The notes below the pieces were generated by a model. The model did not search any database and was not told the origin of the DNA. It saw nothing but the letters and a program-made list of their open reading frames with translations. From VRUE01 sp963817945 (GTDB lineage: Bacteria; Actinomycetota; Thermoleophilia; Solirubrobacterales; 70-9), in the NCBI GenBank assembly GCA_963817945.1, contig CAWFQH010000005.1:494570-558569 (forward strand): a stretch of 64,000 nt of DNA, in the 5' to 3' direction. Below are positions 1-9,875 of the stretch, piece after piece (within the stretch, counting starts at the first letter, position 1; each line of letters opens with the position of its first letter). Made by a program: the position numbers and the translations under genes.

Positions 1-366
1 TTCGCGGGAGCGCTTGATTCCTTCGAAGAGGCCGAGCGCCTGCACCGCGAGGCGATGGACGGAGGCGACGAGCTGGAGGCCTGGCGGGCGGCGGTTCGCG
101 CCGAGGCCCTGACCGGCCTCGGCCGCACCGGCGAGGCGGCCGAGATCGCCGCATGGGGCGCCGAGGTGGCGGCCAGGCGCGAGCTGCGCTGGTCGCTGCC
201 GCTGGCGCTGCTGGCGCTGGCCCGCGCCCGCGCCGCGGCCGGCGAGGACGGCGCCCACGAAGCGCTCGACGAGGCCGCAGCCGTCGCCACCGAGACGGGA
301 TCGCTGATCAGCCTGGAGGCGATCGAAGCCGAGCGCGACGCGCTCGCTGCCGGTGCGGCGGGCTGA
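1..366 (+). CDS. C-terminal fragment of a helical-repeat (TPR-like) protein
   Basis: The frame is open at the left edge, so the N-terminus lies outside the window. The visible 121 residues are Ala/Glu/Arg-rich amphipathic helices of the kind that end TPR-containing regulators (LuxR/adenylate-cyclase-type ATPase-TPR proteins), for example the segments EEAERLHREAMDGGDELEA and TGLGRTGEAAEIAAWGAEVA. No catalytic domain is visible. It converges with the SDR gene that ends 15 bp downstream on the other strand. The family assignment is inferred only from composition and helix periodicity. Confidence 0.55.
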   Translation, partial: FAGALDSFEEAERLHREAMDGGDELEAWRAAVRAEALTGLGRTGEAAEIAAWGAEVAARRELRWSLPLALLALARARAAAGEDGAHEALDEAAAVATETGSLISLEAIEAERDALAAGAAG

Positions 367-380
367 AGCCAGGCGTCGGG

Positions 381-1238
381 CTAAATATCGAAGACGCGAA
401 CGAGCGCTCGGTCGATCGCTCCCTGCGGAAGAATGCGGAAGCCTAACGCCTGGGCGCGGGCATCGAGGCCAACCAAGTAGCGGGCGCGGGGACGACGGGC
501 TGTTAGCGCGTGCTCGATCGCTGCGACGACACGGGCCGGTGGGATCCGGCGCGCGGCAGCGCGGTCGAGGATCGTGCGGAAGTTCGCGATCAGCTTTCCG
601 TAGAGGCCTTCGACGTCGATATGGCTGCGCGCAAGCGCTCCCTCCATCTCGCTTTCGCCGCGCTCCCAGATCGGCGTCTCGATCGAGCCGGGCTCGACCA
701 GCGAGACGCCGATCCGCCAGGGGCGCAGCTCGAGGCGGAAGCCGTCGGCGGCGGCGACCAGTCCGGCTTTCGAGGCTGTGTAGGCGGCGAGCATCGGAAT
801 CGCCCGTCGACCGCTGATCGAGCTGACAAAGACGATCCGGCCGGGGGCGTCGCGCAGCGACGGTAGCATCGCCTGGGTCACCGCTACCTGCCCGAGTACG
901 TTGACCTCGAGCAGGCGGCGGAAGTCCTCGCCGGGCAGCGCCTCGAGCGGGCACGGGATCGTGATCCCGGCATTGTTGACGAGGCCGTCAAGCCCGTCGC
1001 CGCCAAGGGCGGCGGTTACGCGCTCGGCGGCGGCGGCAACCTGCTCGCTGTCGGTGATGTCGAGCTGCAGCGGCACCAGCCGCTCGGACGCCGCCTCGGC
1101 CAACGCGGCGGCATCGTCATCGCGCCGCACGCCGGCAAAGACACGCCAGCCATCCGAGTCGAGGCTCAGGGCAGTGGCGCGCCCGATTCCCGTCGAGGCC
1201 CCTGTCACCACGACAGATCGCACCTTGTCCGCTGCCAT
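381..1238 (-). CDS. Short-chain dehydrogenase/reductase (SDR) 1 of a tandem pair
   Basis: A 285-residue classical SDR, expected to be an NAD(P)-dependent oxidoreductase of unknown substrate. It has the N-terminal Rossmann motif TGASTGIG (residues 12-19), the NNAG motif near residue 88, and the catalytic Ser...Tyr-x3-Lys set in SSISGRR...YTASK. The conserved PGSIETPIW follows. It is closely similar along its length to the next SDR upstream in the same orientation, including the ending ARYLVGLDARAQA, so the two look like a tandem duplication. No clear Shine-Dalgarno precedes the ATG. The 76-bp gap from the upstream SDR allows either read-through or its own promoter. Confidence 0.9.
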   Translation of the reverse strand: MAADKVRSVVVTGASTGIGRATALSLDSDGWRVFAGVRRDDDAAALAEAASERLVPLQLDITDSEQVAAAAERVTAALGGDGLDGLVNNAGITIPCPLEALPGEDFRRLLEVNVLGQVAVTQAMLPSLRDAPGRIVFVSSISGRRAIPMLAAYTASKAGLVAAADGFRLELRPWRIGVSLVEPGSIETPIWERGESEMEGALARSHIDVEGLYGKLIANFRTILDRAAARRIPPARVVAAIEHALTARRPRARYLVGLDARAQALGFRILPQGAIDRALVRVFDI

Positions 1239-1314
1239 TCATTGAGAAAGATACTTGTCTGGCTGGCATGGATCCCGTCCCGACGGATTAGACCGCCGGC
1301 CCAGCCCTGGGAGG

Positions 1315-2157
1315 TCAGAGACCGGTAGCGCGAGCAACCAGCCAGTCGACGAGGCGGTTGGGCAGGGCCTTAGACGCGAACGCCTGACCCTTCGCGTCGG
1401 CCCCAACCAGGTAGCGCGTGCGAGGCCGGCGGGCGCTCAGCGCGTGCTCGATCTTGGCCGCGACCCTCTCGGGCGGTATCCCGCGCGCGCCGGTCTTCCT
1501 CGCCACCTCGCGATAGGCCTCGATCGCCTCGCCGTAGAGCCCCTTCTGCTCGTCGCCCGTACGCTCGGAGAGCGCGTCGGCCTCCGCCTGTCCTCGCTCC
1601 CAGATCGGCGTGGCGATCGAGCCCGGCTCGATCACCGCGACCGCGATCCCCCAAGCTTTCAGCTCTTGACGGAAGACATCACCGACCGCCTCGAGGCCGA
1701 ACTTGGCCGCGTGGTAGGCGCCGAACATGGGGAAGGCCATCAGACCGCCGATCGAAGTAATGAAAACAATGCGGCCGCGAGCCCGGCGCAGCGAAGGCAG
1801 CATCGCCTGCGTAACCGCGACCTGGGCCGTGAGGTTGACCTCGACCTGGCGCCGAAAGTCGTCGATCGGCAGCGTCTCCAATGGTCCCGGCACTGCGATG
1901 CCGGCGTTGTTGACCAGCCCGTCGAGCCCCGCCTCAGCCAAGTCGCCGGCGATCCGCTCCGCTGCAGCCTTGATCTGACCGGCGTCCGTGACGTCGAGCA
2001 GCAACGTCTCCAACCGCTCCGAGCCGGCAGCCCGCAGCGCCTCGGCGTCCGCCTCCTTCCGCACTCCGGCAAACACCCGCCATCCGCGCTGATCGAGCCA
2101 CAGCGCCGTCGCCCGCCCGATCCCGGTCGAGGCGCCGGTGATGAGGACCGACTTCAT
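1315..2157 (-). CDS. Short-chain dehydrogenase/reductase (SDR) 2 of a tandem pair
   Basis: A 280-residue classical SDR with TGASTGIG at residues 7-14, NNAG near residue 88, and the catalytic Ser-Tyr-Lys set in TSIGGL...YHAAK. It is a paralogue of the downstream SDR, sharing VFAGVRK, TQAMLPSLR, EPGSI.TPIWERG and RYLVG. Its ATG overlaps the stop of the MerR-type gene by one base (TGATG), which indicates translational coupling within the minus-strand acyl-CoA operon. The substrate cannot be read from the sequence. A hydroxyacyl or sterol-type substrate would fit the neighbours, but that is inference. Confidence 0.9.
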   Translation of the reverse strand: MKSVLITGASTGIGRATALWLDQRGWRVFAGVRKEADAEALRAAGSERLETLLLDVTDAGQIKAAAERIAGDLAEAGLDGLVNNAGIAVPGPLETLPIDDFRRQVEVNLTAQVAVTQAMLPSLRRARGRIVFITSIGGLMAFPMFGAYHAAKFGLEAVGDVFRQELKAWGIAVAVIEPGSIATPIWERGQAEADALSERTGDEQKGLYGEAIEAYREVARKTGARGIPPERVAAKIEHALSARRPRTRYLVGADAKGQAFASKALPNRLVDWLVARATGL

Positions 2158-2861
2158 CAGCTGCGGCCGGCGCGGTGGCGCTCCAGCTCGGCGACCATCA
2201 GCTTGGTGTGCAGAGCTGCGATCAGGTCCTGAAGGGGTTGGGCGCCGGCTTCGAGCATCTCGACGACGCGCTCGGGCGGGACTTCACCAGCGAGCCGGTC
2301 CATCACCACCTCTACCTCCTGACGCACCAGCTCTTCGATGGCGGTCTTGTAACGCAGGGTGTCGTAGACGGTGAAGCCGATCTCCTCGTCGTAGCCGCCA
2401 GCCCGGAAACGGCTAATCGCCTCGATGATCTTGACATCGGATGGCGAGTAGCCGCGGCTGTTAGGGCTGAGAACCTCCAGCTCCTCGAGGCGGTCGAGGA
2501 CGTCTTTGGGGACGCCGTAGCGCTCGCGCACCTCGGCGGCGCTGGTCCGCGTCCGCTCGCCGGCCAGGGCGCGATCGAGGATGCGGTCCTCCAGCTCCAG
2601 CATCGCTCGCGCCCGCTCGGGATCCTCGTCGAGGACGGCCTTGATCGCCCGCAACGGCATGAAGCGCTCCTCCTGCAGCTGCTTGATCAGCTTGATCCGA
2701 TCGACGAACTCGGGCAAGTAGTAGGCCATGTTGCGGCTCGTCTTCACGGGCTCGGGCAACAGTCCCTCACGCAGGTAGTGCTTGATCGTCGGTACCGGCA
2801 CGCCCGAGGCCTCGGCCAGCTCGCCGATCTTGAGCAGCTCCTTCGCGGTCTCGGTGCTCAC
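2157..2861 (-). CDS. MerR-family transcriptional regulator
   Basis: Predicted DNA-binding regulator. The N-terminus is a MerR winged-helix: LLKIGELAEASGVPVPTIK then HYLREGLL, and a second wing around YYLPEFVDRIKLIKQLQ. A long helical C-terminal half follows, with no visible metal-binding cysteines. The chosen start is GTG at 2861, because GAGGA lies 7 nt upstream and it sits 10 bp after the CaiB gene stop. A longer in-frame extension would overlap the CaiB gene and is compositionally odd. Its place inside the operon suggests it senses an acyl-CoA or lipid and controls these genes, which is inference. Confidence 0.85.
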   Translation of the reverse strand: MSTETAKELLKIGELAEASGVPVPTIKHYLREGLLPEPVKTSRNMAYYLPEFVDRIKLIKQLQEERFMPLRAIKAVLDEDPERARAMLELEDRILDRALAGERTRTSAAEVRERYGVPKDVLDRLEELEVLSPNSRGYSPSDVKIIEAISRFRAGGYDEEIGFTVYDTLRYKTAIEELVRQEVEVVMDRLAGEVPPERVVEMLEAGAQPLQDLIAALHTKLMVAELERHRAGRS

Positions 2862-2871
2862 GAGCTCGTCC

Positions 2872-4110
2872 TCACGCCCGGAAGGTCGCAGCGGAGTTGG
2901 CGCTCGGACCGGCGGCGGCGCCCGACTCCACCATCGCCGCAATTTCGTCGTCCGAGTAGCCGACCTCGCGCAGCACCTCGTCGGTGTGCTCGCCGAACGC
3001 CGGCGCCGGCCGGGTGGGGTCGCCGGGCGTGCGGCTCATCTTCATCGGGAAACCCAGCTGGCGCACCGTTCCCAGCTGTGGCTGCTCCAGCTCCACCACC
3101 ATCTCCCGCGCCCGCACCAGCTCCGAGTCGAGCGCCTCGTCGACCTCGAGGACCGGCTCGATGCAGCAGTCGTGCTCGTCGTTGAAGGCCTTCCATTCCT
3201 CCCGCGTGCGCGTGCGAAAGACCTCGGCGACCTGCCGCCACGCGTCCGAGCCCGGCGCCTCGAACTGGACCTCAACTAGCTCCGGCCGCTCGACGCCGTT
3301 GCAGAAGGCGGCCCAGAACTTCGGCTCCAGGGCGCCGCAGGTGACCCAACCGTCTGCCGCCTCGTAAGGCAGGTAGCAGAGCAGTCCACCGGCGAGCTGC
3401 TGCTCGCCGCGCTGCGGCACCTCGCCGTCGCAGAAATACCGACCGGCGACCAACGCCAGCCAGGAGAGGGCGCCGTCTGCCATCGAGACGTCGACCATCT
3501 GTCCCTCGCCCGAGCGCCGGCGCTCGTGCAGGGCCGCCATCACGCCGAAGGCAGCCATCAGGGCACCGCCGCCGATATCGGCGATCTGCCCGCCGGACTG
3601 GACCGGCGGCCCGTCCTTGGCGCCGGTCAAGCCAAGCAGCCCGACCAGGCCGAGATAGTTCATGTCGTGGCCGGCTCGCTGCGTGTAAGGGCCGTCCTGG
3701 CCGTAACCGGTGATCGCGCAGTAGACCATCGCGGAGTTGGCCTCGCGCATCCGCTCGTAGCCGACCCCGAGCCGGTCCAGAACCCCAGGGCGGAAGCCGT
3801 CGAGGACGACGTCGTAGCGCTCGACGAGACGGAGCAGCGCCGCCCGCCCCTGCTCGGACTTGAGGTCGAGCCGGATCGAGCGCTTGCCTCGGTTGAGCGC
3901 CAGGTAGAGGGCCGAGCGCGTGCCGAGCTCCTGCTGGTCCTCCCCACCGTAGTACGGCGGCGCCCAGCGGATGTAGTCGCCCATCCCGGTGTCCTCGACC
4001 TTCAGCACCTCGGCGCCGAGGTCGGCCAGCAGCAGCGAGCAGAAGCCCCCGGGCAGGAGGCGGGTCAGGTCGAGGACGCGGATGTCGGAGAGGGGCAGCT
4101 CGGACGTCAT
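2872..4110 (-). CDS. CaiB/BaiF-family CoA-transferase, alpha-methylacyl-CoA racemase-like
   Basis: A 412-residue family III CoA-transferase-fold protein. The N-terminus reads DIRVLDLTRLLPGGFCSLLLADLGAEV, split here as DIRVLDLTRLLPG and FCSLLLADLGAEV, followed by a conserved LNRGKRSIRLDLK. The segments GHDMNYLGLVGLL and QIADIGGGALMA resemble the His and Asp of the AMACR active site, so racemization of 2-methylacyl-CoA is at least as likely as CoA transfer. The ATG at 4110 overlaps the OsmC gene stop (ATGA). An in-frame upstream extension runs through the OsmC gene and is rejected as Arg-rich shadow sequence. It probably acts in branched-chain or sterol side-chain acyl-CoA breakdown. Confidence 0.88.
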   Translation of the reverse strand: MTSELPLSDIRVLDLTRLLPGGFCSLLLADLGAEVLKVEDTGMGDYIRWAPPYYGGEDQQELGTRSALYLALNRGKRSIRLDLKSEQGRAALLRLVERYDVVLDGFRPGVLDRLGVGYERMREANSAMVYCAITGYGQDGPYTQRAGHDMNYLGLVGLLGLTGAKDGPPVQSGGQIADIGGGALMAAFGVMAALHERRRSGEGQMVDVSMADGALSWLALVAGRYFCDGEVPQRGEQQLAGGLLCYLPYEAADGWVTCGALEPKFWAAFCNGVERPELVEVQFEAPGSDAWRQVAEVFRTRTREEWKAFNDEHDCCIEPVLEVDEALDSELVRAREMVVELEQPQLGTVRQLGFPMKMSRTPGDPTRPAPAFGEHTDEVLREVGYSDDEIAAMVESGAAAGPSANSAATFRA

Positions 4111-4526
4111 TGCGGCTCCACCTCCACCGGGAAGTCGACCGAACCGGCGATGAAGCAAAGTTCGTGGGCGCGGCGGTGCAGCTCCTCGATCGCCTCGGGC
4201 GGCGGCGGCTCGTCCTCCCAGCGGACGCGCGGACGCAGGGTCGCCGATGCGAAGCGCTTGCCGTCGAGGACTCCGTCGGCGTCGTCCTCGTAGGAAGTCA
4301 CGGCGAAGCCTCGTTTGCGCGCCAAGGCTAAGAACCAAAGCATGTGGCAGCTGGAGAGCGCTCCGATCAGCAGCGCCTCGGGATTCGACTTCGAGTCGTC
4401 CCCGCCGAACTCGATCGCCGACGAGCTGGGGAGTGATTGCGCTCCGAGCAGCACCTCGTGGGCGCGCACGTCCTCCTCGGTGCCGCCGTCCCAGGCGACA
4501 CCGGCGCGATGGATGCTGGTCGCCAC
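4107..4526 (-). CDS. OsmC-family peroxiredoxin-like protein
   Basis: A 139-residue OsmC/Ohr-fold protein, typically a thiol peroxidase for organic hydroperoxides. It shows NPEALLIGALSSCHMLWFL with the conserved catalytic Cys, and C-terminal HELCFIAGSVDFPVEVEP where the second family Cys falls. The GTG at 4526 is preferred because GGAGGT lies 6 nt upstream. A GTG at 4532 overlaps the preceding stop but sits on top of that ribosome-binding site. Its stop overlaps the CaiB-family gene start. In an acyl-CoA operon it could detoxify lipid peroxides. Confidence 0.88.
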   Translation of the reverse strand: MATSIHRAGVAWDGGTEEDVRAHEVLLGAQSLPSSSAIEFGGDDSKSNPEALLIGALSSCHMLWFLALARKRGFAVTSYEDDADGVLDGKRFASATLRPRVRWEDEPPPPEAIEELHRRAHELCFIAGSVDFPVEVEPQ

Positions 4527-4528
4527 GC

Positions 4529-5419
4529 TCACACCTCCGCGCGGCTCGGAACCCCCAGCAGCTCGCGCGCCTCGGCGACGCTGGCCGGGCGCCGGCCGAC
4601 GTCTTCGGCCATCTGGCGCGCCTTGGCGATCAGGTCGCCGTTCGACTTCGCCATCTCGCCGCTCGGCAGGTAGAGGTTGTCCTCGACCCCGGCGCGCACG
4701 TTGCCGCCGAGCACAAGCGCCGCGCCGAGCAGCTTCCACTGGTCGCGCGAGATGCCGATCACCTGCCACTGGTTCGGCCCCTCCGGCCCGCCGGGGATCT
4801 GCTCCGCCATGAAGCCGACGTTGCGCGCCGTCGGCCGGATGCCGCCGTTGACGCCCATCACCAGCGAGATCTGCAGCGGCGTGCGGTCGAGCAGACCCAT
4901 GTCGATTAGCGGGTCGAGGTTGGCGACGTGGCCGGCGTCGAAGCACTCGTGCTCGGGCTTGATCCCCAGCTCGCGCATCGTCGTCAGGAACTCGATGATC
5001 GTGTCGAAGCTGTTCTCGAAGACGGCCTTGAAGACGAAGTCCTTGCGCCTGGAGCTGTACTTCGCGTAGTTCATTGAGCTCATGTTCAGCGCGGCGACGT
5101 CGGGCCGCAGTTGGCGCAGGTACTCGAGCCGCTTCTCGATCGGGATCCCCACCGCGCCGGTCGAGTAGTTGACGATCACATCGCCGACCTCGGCCAGGAT
5201 CGCCTCGGTGATCGCCCTGAAGTCCTCGACCTCGTAGGAGGGCGTGCCGTCGGGCTTGCGGGCGTGGATGTGGATCTGCGAGGCGCCCTCGTCGACCGCC
5301 CGTCGCGCCTCCGCCGCGTACTCCTCCGGCGTGTAGGGAATCGCCGGGCACTGCTCGCGGTTGGCGACGACGCCGGAGATGGAGCAAGAGATGACTACTG
5401 GATCGCTGAAGGAACTCAT
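4529..5419 (-). CDS. Beta-keto acid cleavage enzyme (BKACE, DUF849 family)
   Basis: A 296-residue protein matching the BKACE family. These zinc enzymes cleave a 3-keto acid with acetyl-CoA to give acetoacetate and a new acyl-CoA. Visible features are the TIM-barrel start VVISCSISGVVANREQ, the metal-binding pair in QIHIHARKPDG, STGAVG, and GVEDNLYLPSGEMAKSN, the family's C-terminal signature with its metal/substrate Glu. The specific keto acid cannot be read. The neighbours (carboxylase, racemase, hydratase) suggest an unusual acyl chain. It is the first gene after a 139-bp gap holding a hairpin, so it may start its own transcript. Confidence 0.88.
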   Translation of the reverse strand: MSSFSDPVVISCSISGVVANREQCPAIPYTPEEYAAEARRAVDEGASQIHIHARKPDGTPSYEVEDFRAITEAILAEVGDVIVNYSTGAVGIPIEKRLEYLRQLRPDVAALNMSSMNYAKYSSRRKDFVFKAVFENSFDTIIEFLTTMRELGIKPEHECFDAGHVANLDPLIDMGLLDRTPLQISLVMGVNGGIRPTARNVGFMAEQIPGGPEGPNQWQVIGISRDQWKLLGAALVLGGNVRAGVEDNLYLPSGEMAKSNGDLIAKARQMAEDVGRRPASVAEARELLGVPSRAEV

Positions 5420-5485
5420 ATTCGGTCCCTAGCACGGGCGCGAAAACCAAGCAGGTCGGGAGACGCAGGGAGGGAGGTGAGGGGA

Positions 5486-5503
5486 ACGCACTTTCTAGTG
5501 CGT
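5486..5503. terminator. Short hairpin between carboxyltransferase and BKACE genes
   Basis: A perfect 7-bp inverted repeat ACGCACT/AGTGCGT with a TTCT loop lies in the only sizeable gap (5420-5558) of the minus-strand operon. No T-tract follows on either strand, so termination is uncertain. It may instead be a processing or attenuation element separating two transcription units. Confidence 0.35.
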
Positions 5504-5558
5504 GACCCGATCCGAGCGACCGAGGACCCCGAGATGCCCCGGTTTGCAGCGTCCGCGC

Positions 5559-7178
5559 TCATACGGGCATCACCCCATGCTTTTTCTTCGGCTTCTCGAC
5601 GTGCTTACTCGCCGCCATTCGCAACGCCTTGGTGATGACCGTCCGCGTTTCCCTCGGGTCGATGATGTCGTCGATGACCGCATTGCCGGCGGCGATGTAA
5701 GGGTCGATCTGCTCGCGGACCGCGTTCAGCATCGCCTCGCGGGTCGCCTCCGGGTCGTCGGATGCCTCGATCGCCGAGCGACCGATGATGTTGACCGCGC
5801 CCTCGGCGCCCATCACCGATATCTCCGCCCCGGGCCAGGCGACGATCAGATCCGGCTCGTAGGCCTTGCCGCACATTACGTAGTAGCCGGCGCCGTAGGC
5901 CTTGCGGACGATGACCGTGATCTTCGGCACCGTGGCGCGGCTGACCGCGTAGAGCATCTTCGCTCCGTGGCGGATGATCCCGGCGTGCTCGACTTTCGCC
6001 CCGACCATGAAGCCGGGCACGTCCTGGAGGAAGACCAGCGGCACGTTGAAGGCGTCGCAGAGGTTGATGAAGCGGGCCGCCTTGTCTGCCGAGTCGTTGT
6101 CGAGGATGCCGGCCAGTTGCTTCGGCTGATTGGCGACGATCCCCACCGGCTGGCCGCCGAAGCGGGCGAAGCAGGTGATCAGGGTCTTGGCGAACTTCGG
6201 CTTGAGGTCGAACCAGTCGCCGTCGTCGACGATCTCGCCGATCACGTCGTACATGTCGTAGGGCTGGCGCGAGGACTCGGGAACGATCTCCAACAGCTTC
6301 TCCGAGGTGCGGTCGTCGGGATCGGCGGTCTCGATGATCGGCGGCTTCTGCTCGCAGTTGGGCGGGAAGTAGGAGAGGTACTTCTTGACCGCTTCGATGC
6401 ACTCGGGGTCGTCCTTGACCTCGAGGTCCCCCACCCCCGATTTGCGGCAGTGGACCTTGGCGCCGCCCAGCTCCTCCATCGAGATGTCCTCGCCGGTGAC
6501 GGCTTTGGTCAGGTGCGGACCCGCCAAAGCCATCGCGCCCTGGCCGGAGACCATTGGCACGAAGTCCGAAAGCGCCGGAATGTAGGCGGTGCCGGCCGCA
6601 CAGGGCCCCATCATCGCCGCGACCATCGGGATCACGCCCGACATTTCAACCTCCTCGCGGAAGAGGTGGCCAGAGCCGGCGAAGAGCGACCCGGCCGCCT
6701 CCTGGATGCGGGCGCCGGCCGAGTCGAGCAGCCAGATGAAGGGCATCCGCTTGGAGAGGGCCATCTCGCGCAGGCGGGTCACCTTGAGCTCGCCCGTCAT
6801 CCCCATCGAGCCGGCCATCACGGTGAAGTCGTAGGCGGCGATGCAGGTGGGGCGGCCGTCGACGTCTCCCCAGCCGGTGATGACGCCGTCGGCCGGCGCC
6901 TCCTTCCCCTCCATCGCCCGCTGGGCGAAGTGGGGGCGGCCGTGGATGCCCATCTCGACGAAGGTCCCCTCGTCGACAAGCAGGTCGATCCGCTCGCGCG
7001 CGGTCAGCTTGCCGCGCTCGTGCTGCTTGGCGATCTTCTCCTCGCCGCCGCCCAGCTTTGCCACCTCACGCCGCTCGTGCAGCTGCTCGGTTAGCTCGTC
7101 CAGCGGCGCCGTGCCAGGCAGGAGGTTACGGTCCTCTTCCCGCTCGTCCGCCGCCGGTCGCTCCTCGGTGCTCGCCAT
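5559..7178 (-). CDS. Acyl-CoA carboxylase carboxyltransferase (beta) subunit, propionyl/methylmalonyl-CoA type
   Basis: A 539-residue AccD/PccB-like subunit that transfers a carboxyl group from biotin to an acyl-CoA. The N-terminal half has KLTARERIDLLVDEGTF and IPMVAAMMGPCAAGTAYIP. The C-terminal half has GFMVGAKVEHAGIIRHGAK and YGAGYYVMCG, the family's two oxyanion-hole regions. The start at 7178 has GGAAGG about 5 nt upstream. An ATG 18 nt further up would overlap the preceding hydratase gene. It needs a biotin carboxylase and carrier; a stand-alone carrier lies at 24.6 kb, but no biotin carboxylase is in the window. Confidence 0.92.
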   Translation of the reverse strand: MASTEERPAADEREEDRNLLPGTAPLDELTEQLHERREVAKLGGGEEKIAKQHERGKLTARERIDLLVDEGTFVEMGIHGRPHFAQRAMEGKEAPADGVITGWGDVDGRPTCIAAYDFTVMAGSMGMTGELKVTRLREMALSKRMPFIWLLDSAGARIQEAAGSLFAGSGHLFREEVEMSGVIPMVAAMMGPCAAGTAYIPALSDFVPMVSGQGAMALAGPHLTKAVTGEDISMEELGGAKVHCRKSGVGDLEVKDDPECIEAVKKYLSYFPPNCEQKPPIIETADPDDRTSEKLLEIVPESSRQPYDMYDVIGEIVDDGDWFDLKPKFAKTLITCFARFGGQPVGIVANQPKQLAGILDNDSADKAARFINLCDAFNVPLVFLQDVPGFMVGAKVEHAGIIRHGAKMLYAVSRATVPKITVIVRKAYGAGYYVMCGKAYEPDLIVAWPGAEISVMGAEGAVNIIGRSAIEASDDPEATREAMLNAVREQIDPYIAAGNAVIDDIIDPRETRTVITKALRMAASKHVEKPKKKHGVMPV

Positions 7179-7180
7179 TC

Positions 7181-7972
7181 CTACCTTCCCTTCCACTGCG
7201 GTTCGCGCTTCTCAAAGAAGGCGCTGACCCCCTCGACGATGTCCTCGGTCGAGAAGGTCAGCGAGAGCTGCGAGCGCAGGTAGTCGAGCGCGTCGTCGAC
7301 CGCCATGTCCTGCTGGCGGTACATCGCGTCGTGGCCGAGGCGCATCAGCACCGGGCTCTTGGAGGCCAGCTTGCCCGCCCAGTCGGCGACCGCGGCGTCG
7401 AACTCATCGGCCGGCACGACCTTGTTCGCGAGCCCGTACTCGACCGCCTGCTCGGCGCTCAGCCGCTCGCCCAGCAACATCATCTCGTTGACCTTCTTGC
7501 GCGGGACGTTGCGGTAGATGATCGCCATGATCATGTAGGGGAAGGCGCCGACGTTTATCTCCGGGGTGCCGAAGGTGGCTCCCTCCTTGGCGATCAGCAG
7601 GTCACAGGAGAGGGCGAGGCCCATCCCGCCCGCGAGGACGTGGCCGTTGGCCGCGCAGAGCGAGGGCTTGCCCAGGCGCGGCATCAGCCTGAAATATTCA
7701 AGGAAAAGATCAGTTGCAAAATGTTTAGCTACGAGCGGAGCATCCGCTGCGAAGCCGCCCAGGTCAGCTCCTGCGCAGAAGACTTTCTCGCCGGCGCCGG
7801 TTAGGACGACGGCCCGGACCTCCTCGTCGTCGCGGGCGCGCTTCATCGCCTCGACCAGCTCGGCCAGCATCTGCCCGGAGAGCATGTTGCGCTTCTCAGG
7901 GTTGTTCAACGTCACCGTGGCGACGCCCTCGGCAACCTCGTACTTGACGAGCTCGTAGTCACGCTCGCTCAT
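7181..7972 (-). CDS. Enoyl-CoA hydratase/isomerase family protein
   Basis: A 263-residue crotonase-fold enzyme, first gene of the minus-strand run. Oxyanion-hole elements are CAGADLGGF and ANGHVLAGGMGLALSCD. One catalytic acid is retained in FGTPEINVG, while the position of the first hydratase Glu is occupied within GGMGLAL by a non-acidic residue. Hydration may therefore be weak or the reaction may differ (isomerase, decarboxylase or other). A stretch around 7687-7736 uses AT-ending codons unlike the rest of the gene. Its promoter should lie in the 185-bp divergent gap shared with the acyl-CoA dehydrogenase. Confidence 0.9.
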   Translation of the reverse strand: MSERDYELVKYEVAEGVATVTLNNPEKRNMLSGQMLAELVEAMKRARDDEEVRAVVLTGAGEKVFCAGADLGGFAADAPLVAKHFATDLFLEYFRLMPRLGKPSLCAANGHVLAGGMGLALSCDLLIAKEGATFGTPEINVGAFPYMIMAIIYRNVPRKKVNEMMLLGERLSAEQAVEYGLANKVVPADEFDAAVADWAGKLASKSPVLMRLGHDAMYRQQDMAVDDALDYLRSQLSLTFSTEDIVEGVSAFFEKREPQWKGR

Positions 7973-8157
7973 CCGGCTGTCCCCTCTCGGCCCACGGCGG
8001 GACCATAGCTCAAAGCGGCGTTGAGCTGAAAGTAGAAAGTGCTACTGTCCACCCGACAGGCCCGTGTGAGCTTGTCCCCGCTATCGGTGGTCAAGCTCAC
8101 TCGCTTTTTGGCGGCGGCCGCCGCCTTCCAGGACCAGCGACCCGAGGAGAGATACCA
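7973..8157. promoter_or_regulatory. Divergent promoter region with inverted repeat
   Basis: This 185-bp gap separates the leftward hydratase operon from the rightward acyl-CoA dehydrogenase. On the plus strand TTGAGC (8021-8026) and TACTGT (8043-8048) are spaced 16 bp, a plausible sigma-70-type promoter. Just downstream a 9-bp inverted repeat GTGAGCTTG/CAAGCTCAC (8066-8074 and 8092-8100, 17-bp spacer) could be an operator, possibly for the operon's MerR-type regulator. Function is inferred from position only. Confidence 0.4.
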
Positions 8158-9376
<1,219 letters not shown>

Positions 9377-9395
9377 GCGACCGCGGCCGGTCTGC

Positions 9396-9875
9396 ATGTC
9401 GTACGTCGATCACATCCGCTCCTACTACGAAGCGCTAAACAGCGGCGACGCCGAGGCGGTCTCGGCTCACTTCACCGACGACGCCGTCCACTACTACACG
9501 CGCCTCGGCCCGCATGAAGGGGCGGAGACGATCGGCCGCTACGCGGCGCTGGGGGTCGAGAGCATCGACGCCCAGTGGTACGTCGAGAACGCGATCGAGC
9601 AGGGCGACCAGGTCGTGATCGAGTGGACGATGACCTGGCGGGCGCCCGACTCGAGCGAGAAACGCCTCGACCGCGGCACCGAGTGGTTCCGGATCCGCGA
9701 CGGCAAGATCGCCGAGGTGCGCGCCTACCACCACGGCGGCAAGAAGAACCCGCAGGGCGACCTGCTGGGCTTCGACCACGCGGGCCGCGGCTACACGATG
9801 CTCGAGGACTGGAAGGCGCCGGCCAGGGTCGGCGGCGGCGAGGCTCCGACCCACGCCCCCGAGAGCCAGGCGTGA
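9396..9875 (+). CDS. SnoaL-like / NTF2-fold protein
   Basis: A 159-residue protein of the SnoaL/ketosteroid-isomerase-like superfamily: helix YYEALNSGDAEAVSAHFTDD, then HEGAETIGRYAALG, and beta strands with the Trp/Arg-rich GTEWFRIRDGKIAEVRAYHH. Members act as isomerases, cyclases or hydrolases, or simply bind small hydrophobic ligands; no substrate can be assigned. Its stop overlaps the GTG start of the next acyl-CoA dehydrogenase (GTGA), so it belongs to that operon. Confidence 0.82.
   Translation: MSYVDHIRSYYEALNSGDAEAVSAHFTDDAVHYYTRLGPHEGAETIGRYAALGVESIDAQWYVENAIEQGDQVVIEWTMTWRAPDSSEKRLDRGTEWFRIRDGKIAEVRAYHHGGKKNPQGDLLGFDHAGRGYTMLEDWKAPARVGGGEAPTHAPESQA

Noticed and set aside
4111..4338. 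Longer N-terminus for the CaiB/AMACR-like protein
   Set aside because: The extension reads through the OsmC gene as Arg-rich sequence; the ATG at 4110 has an ATGA junction and matches the family start.
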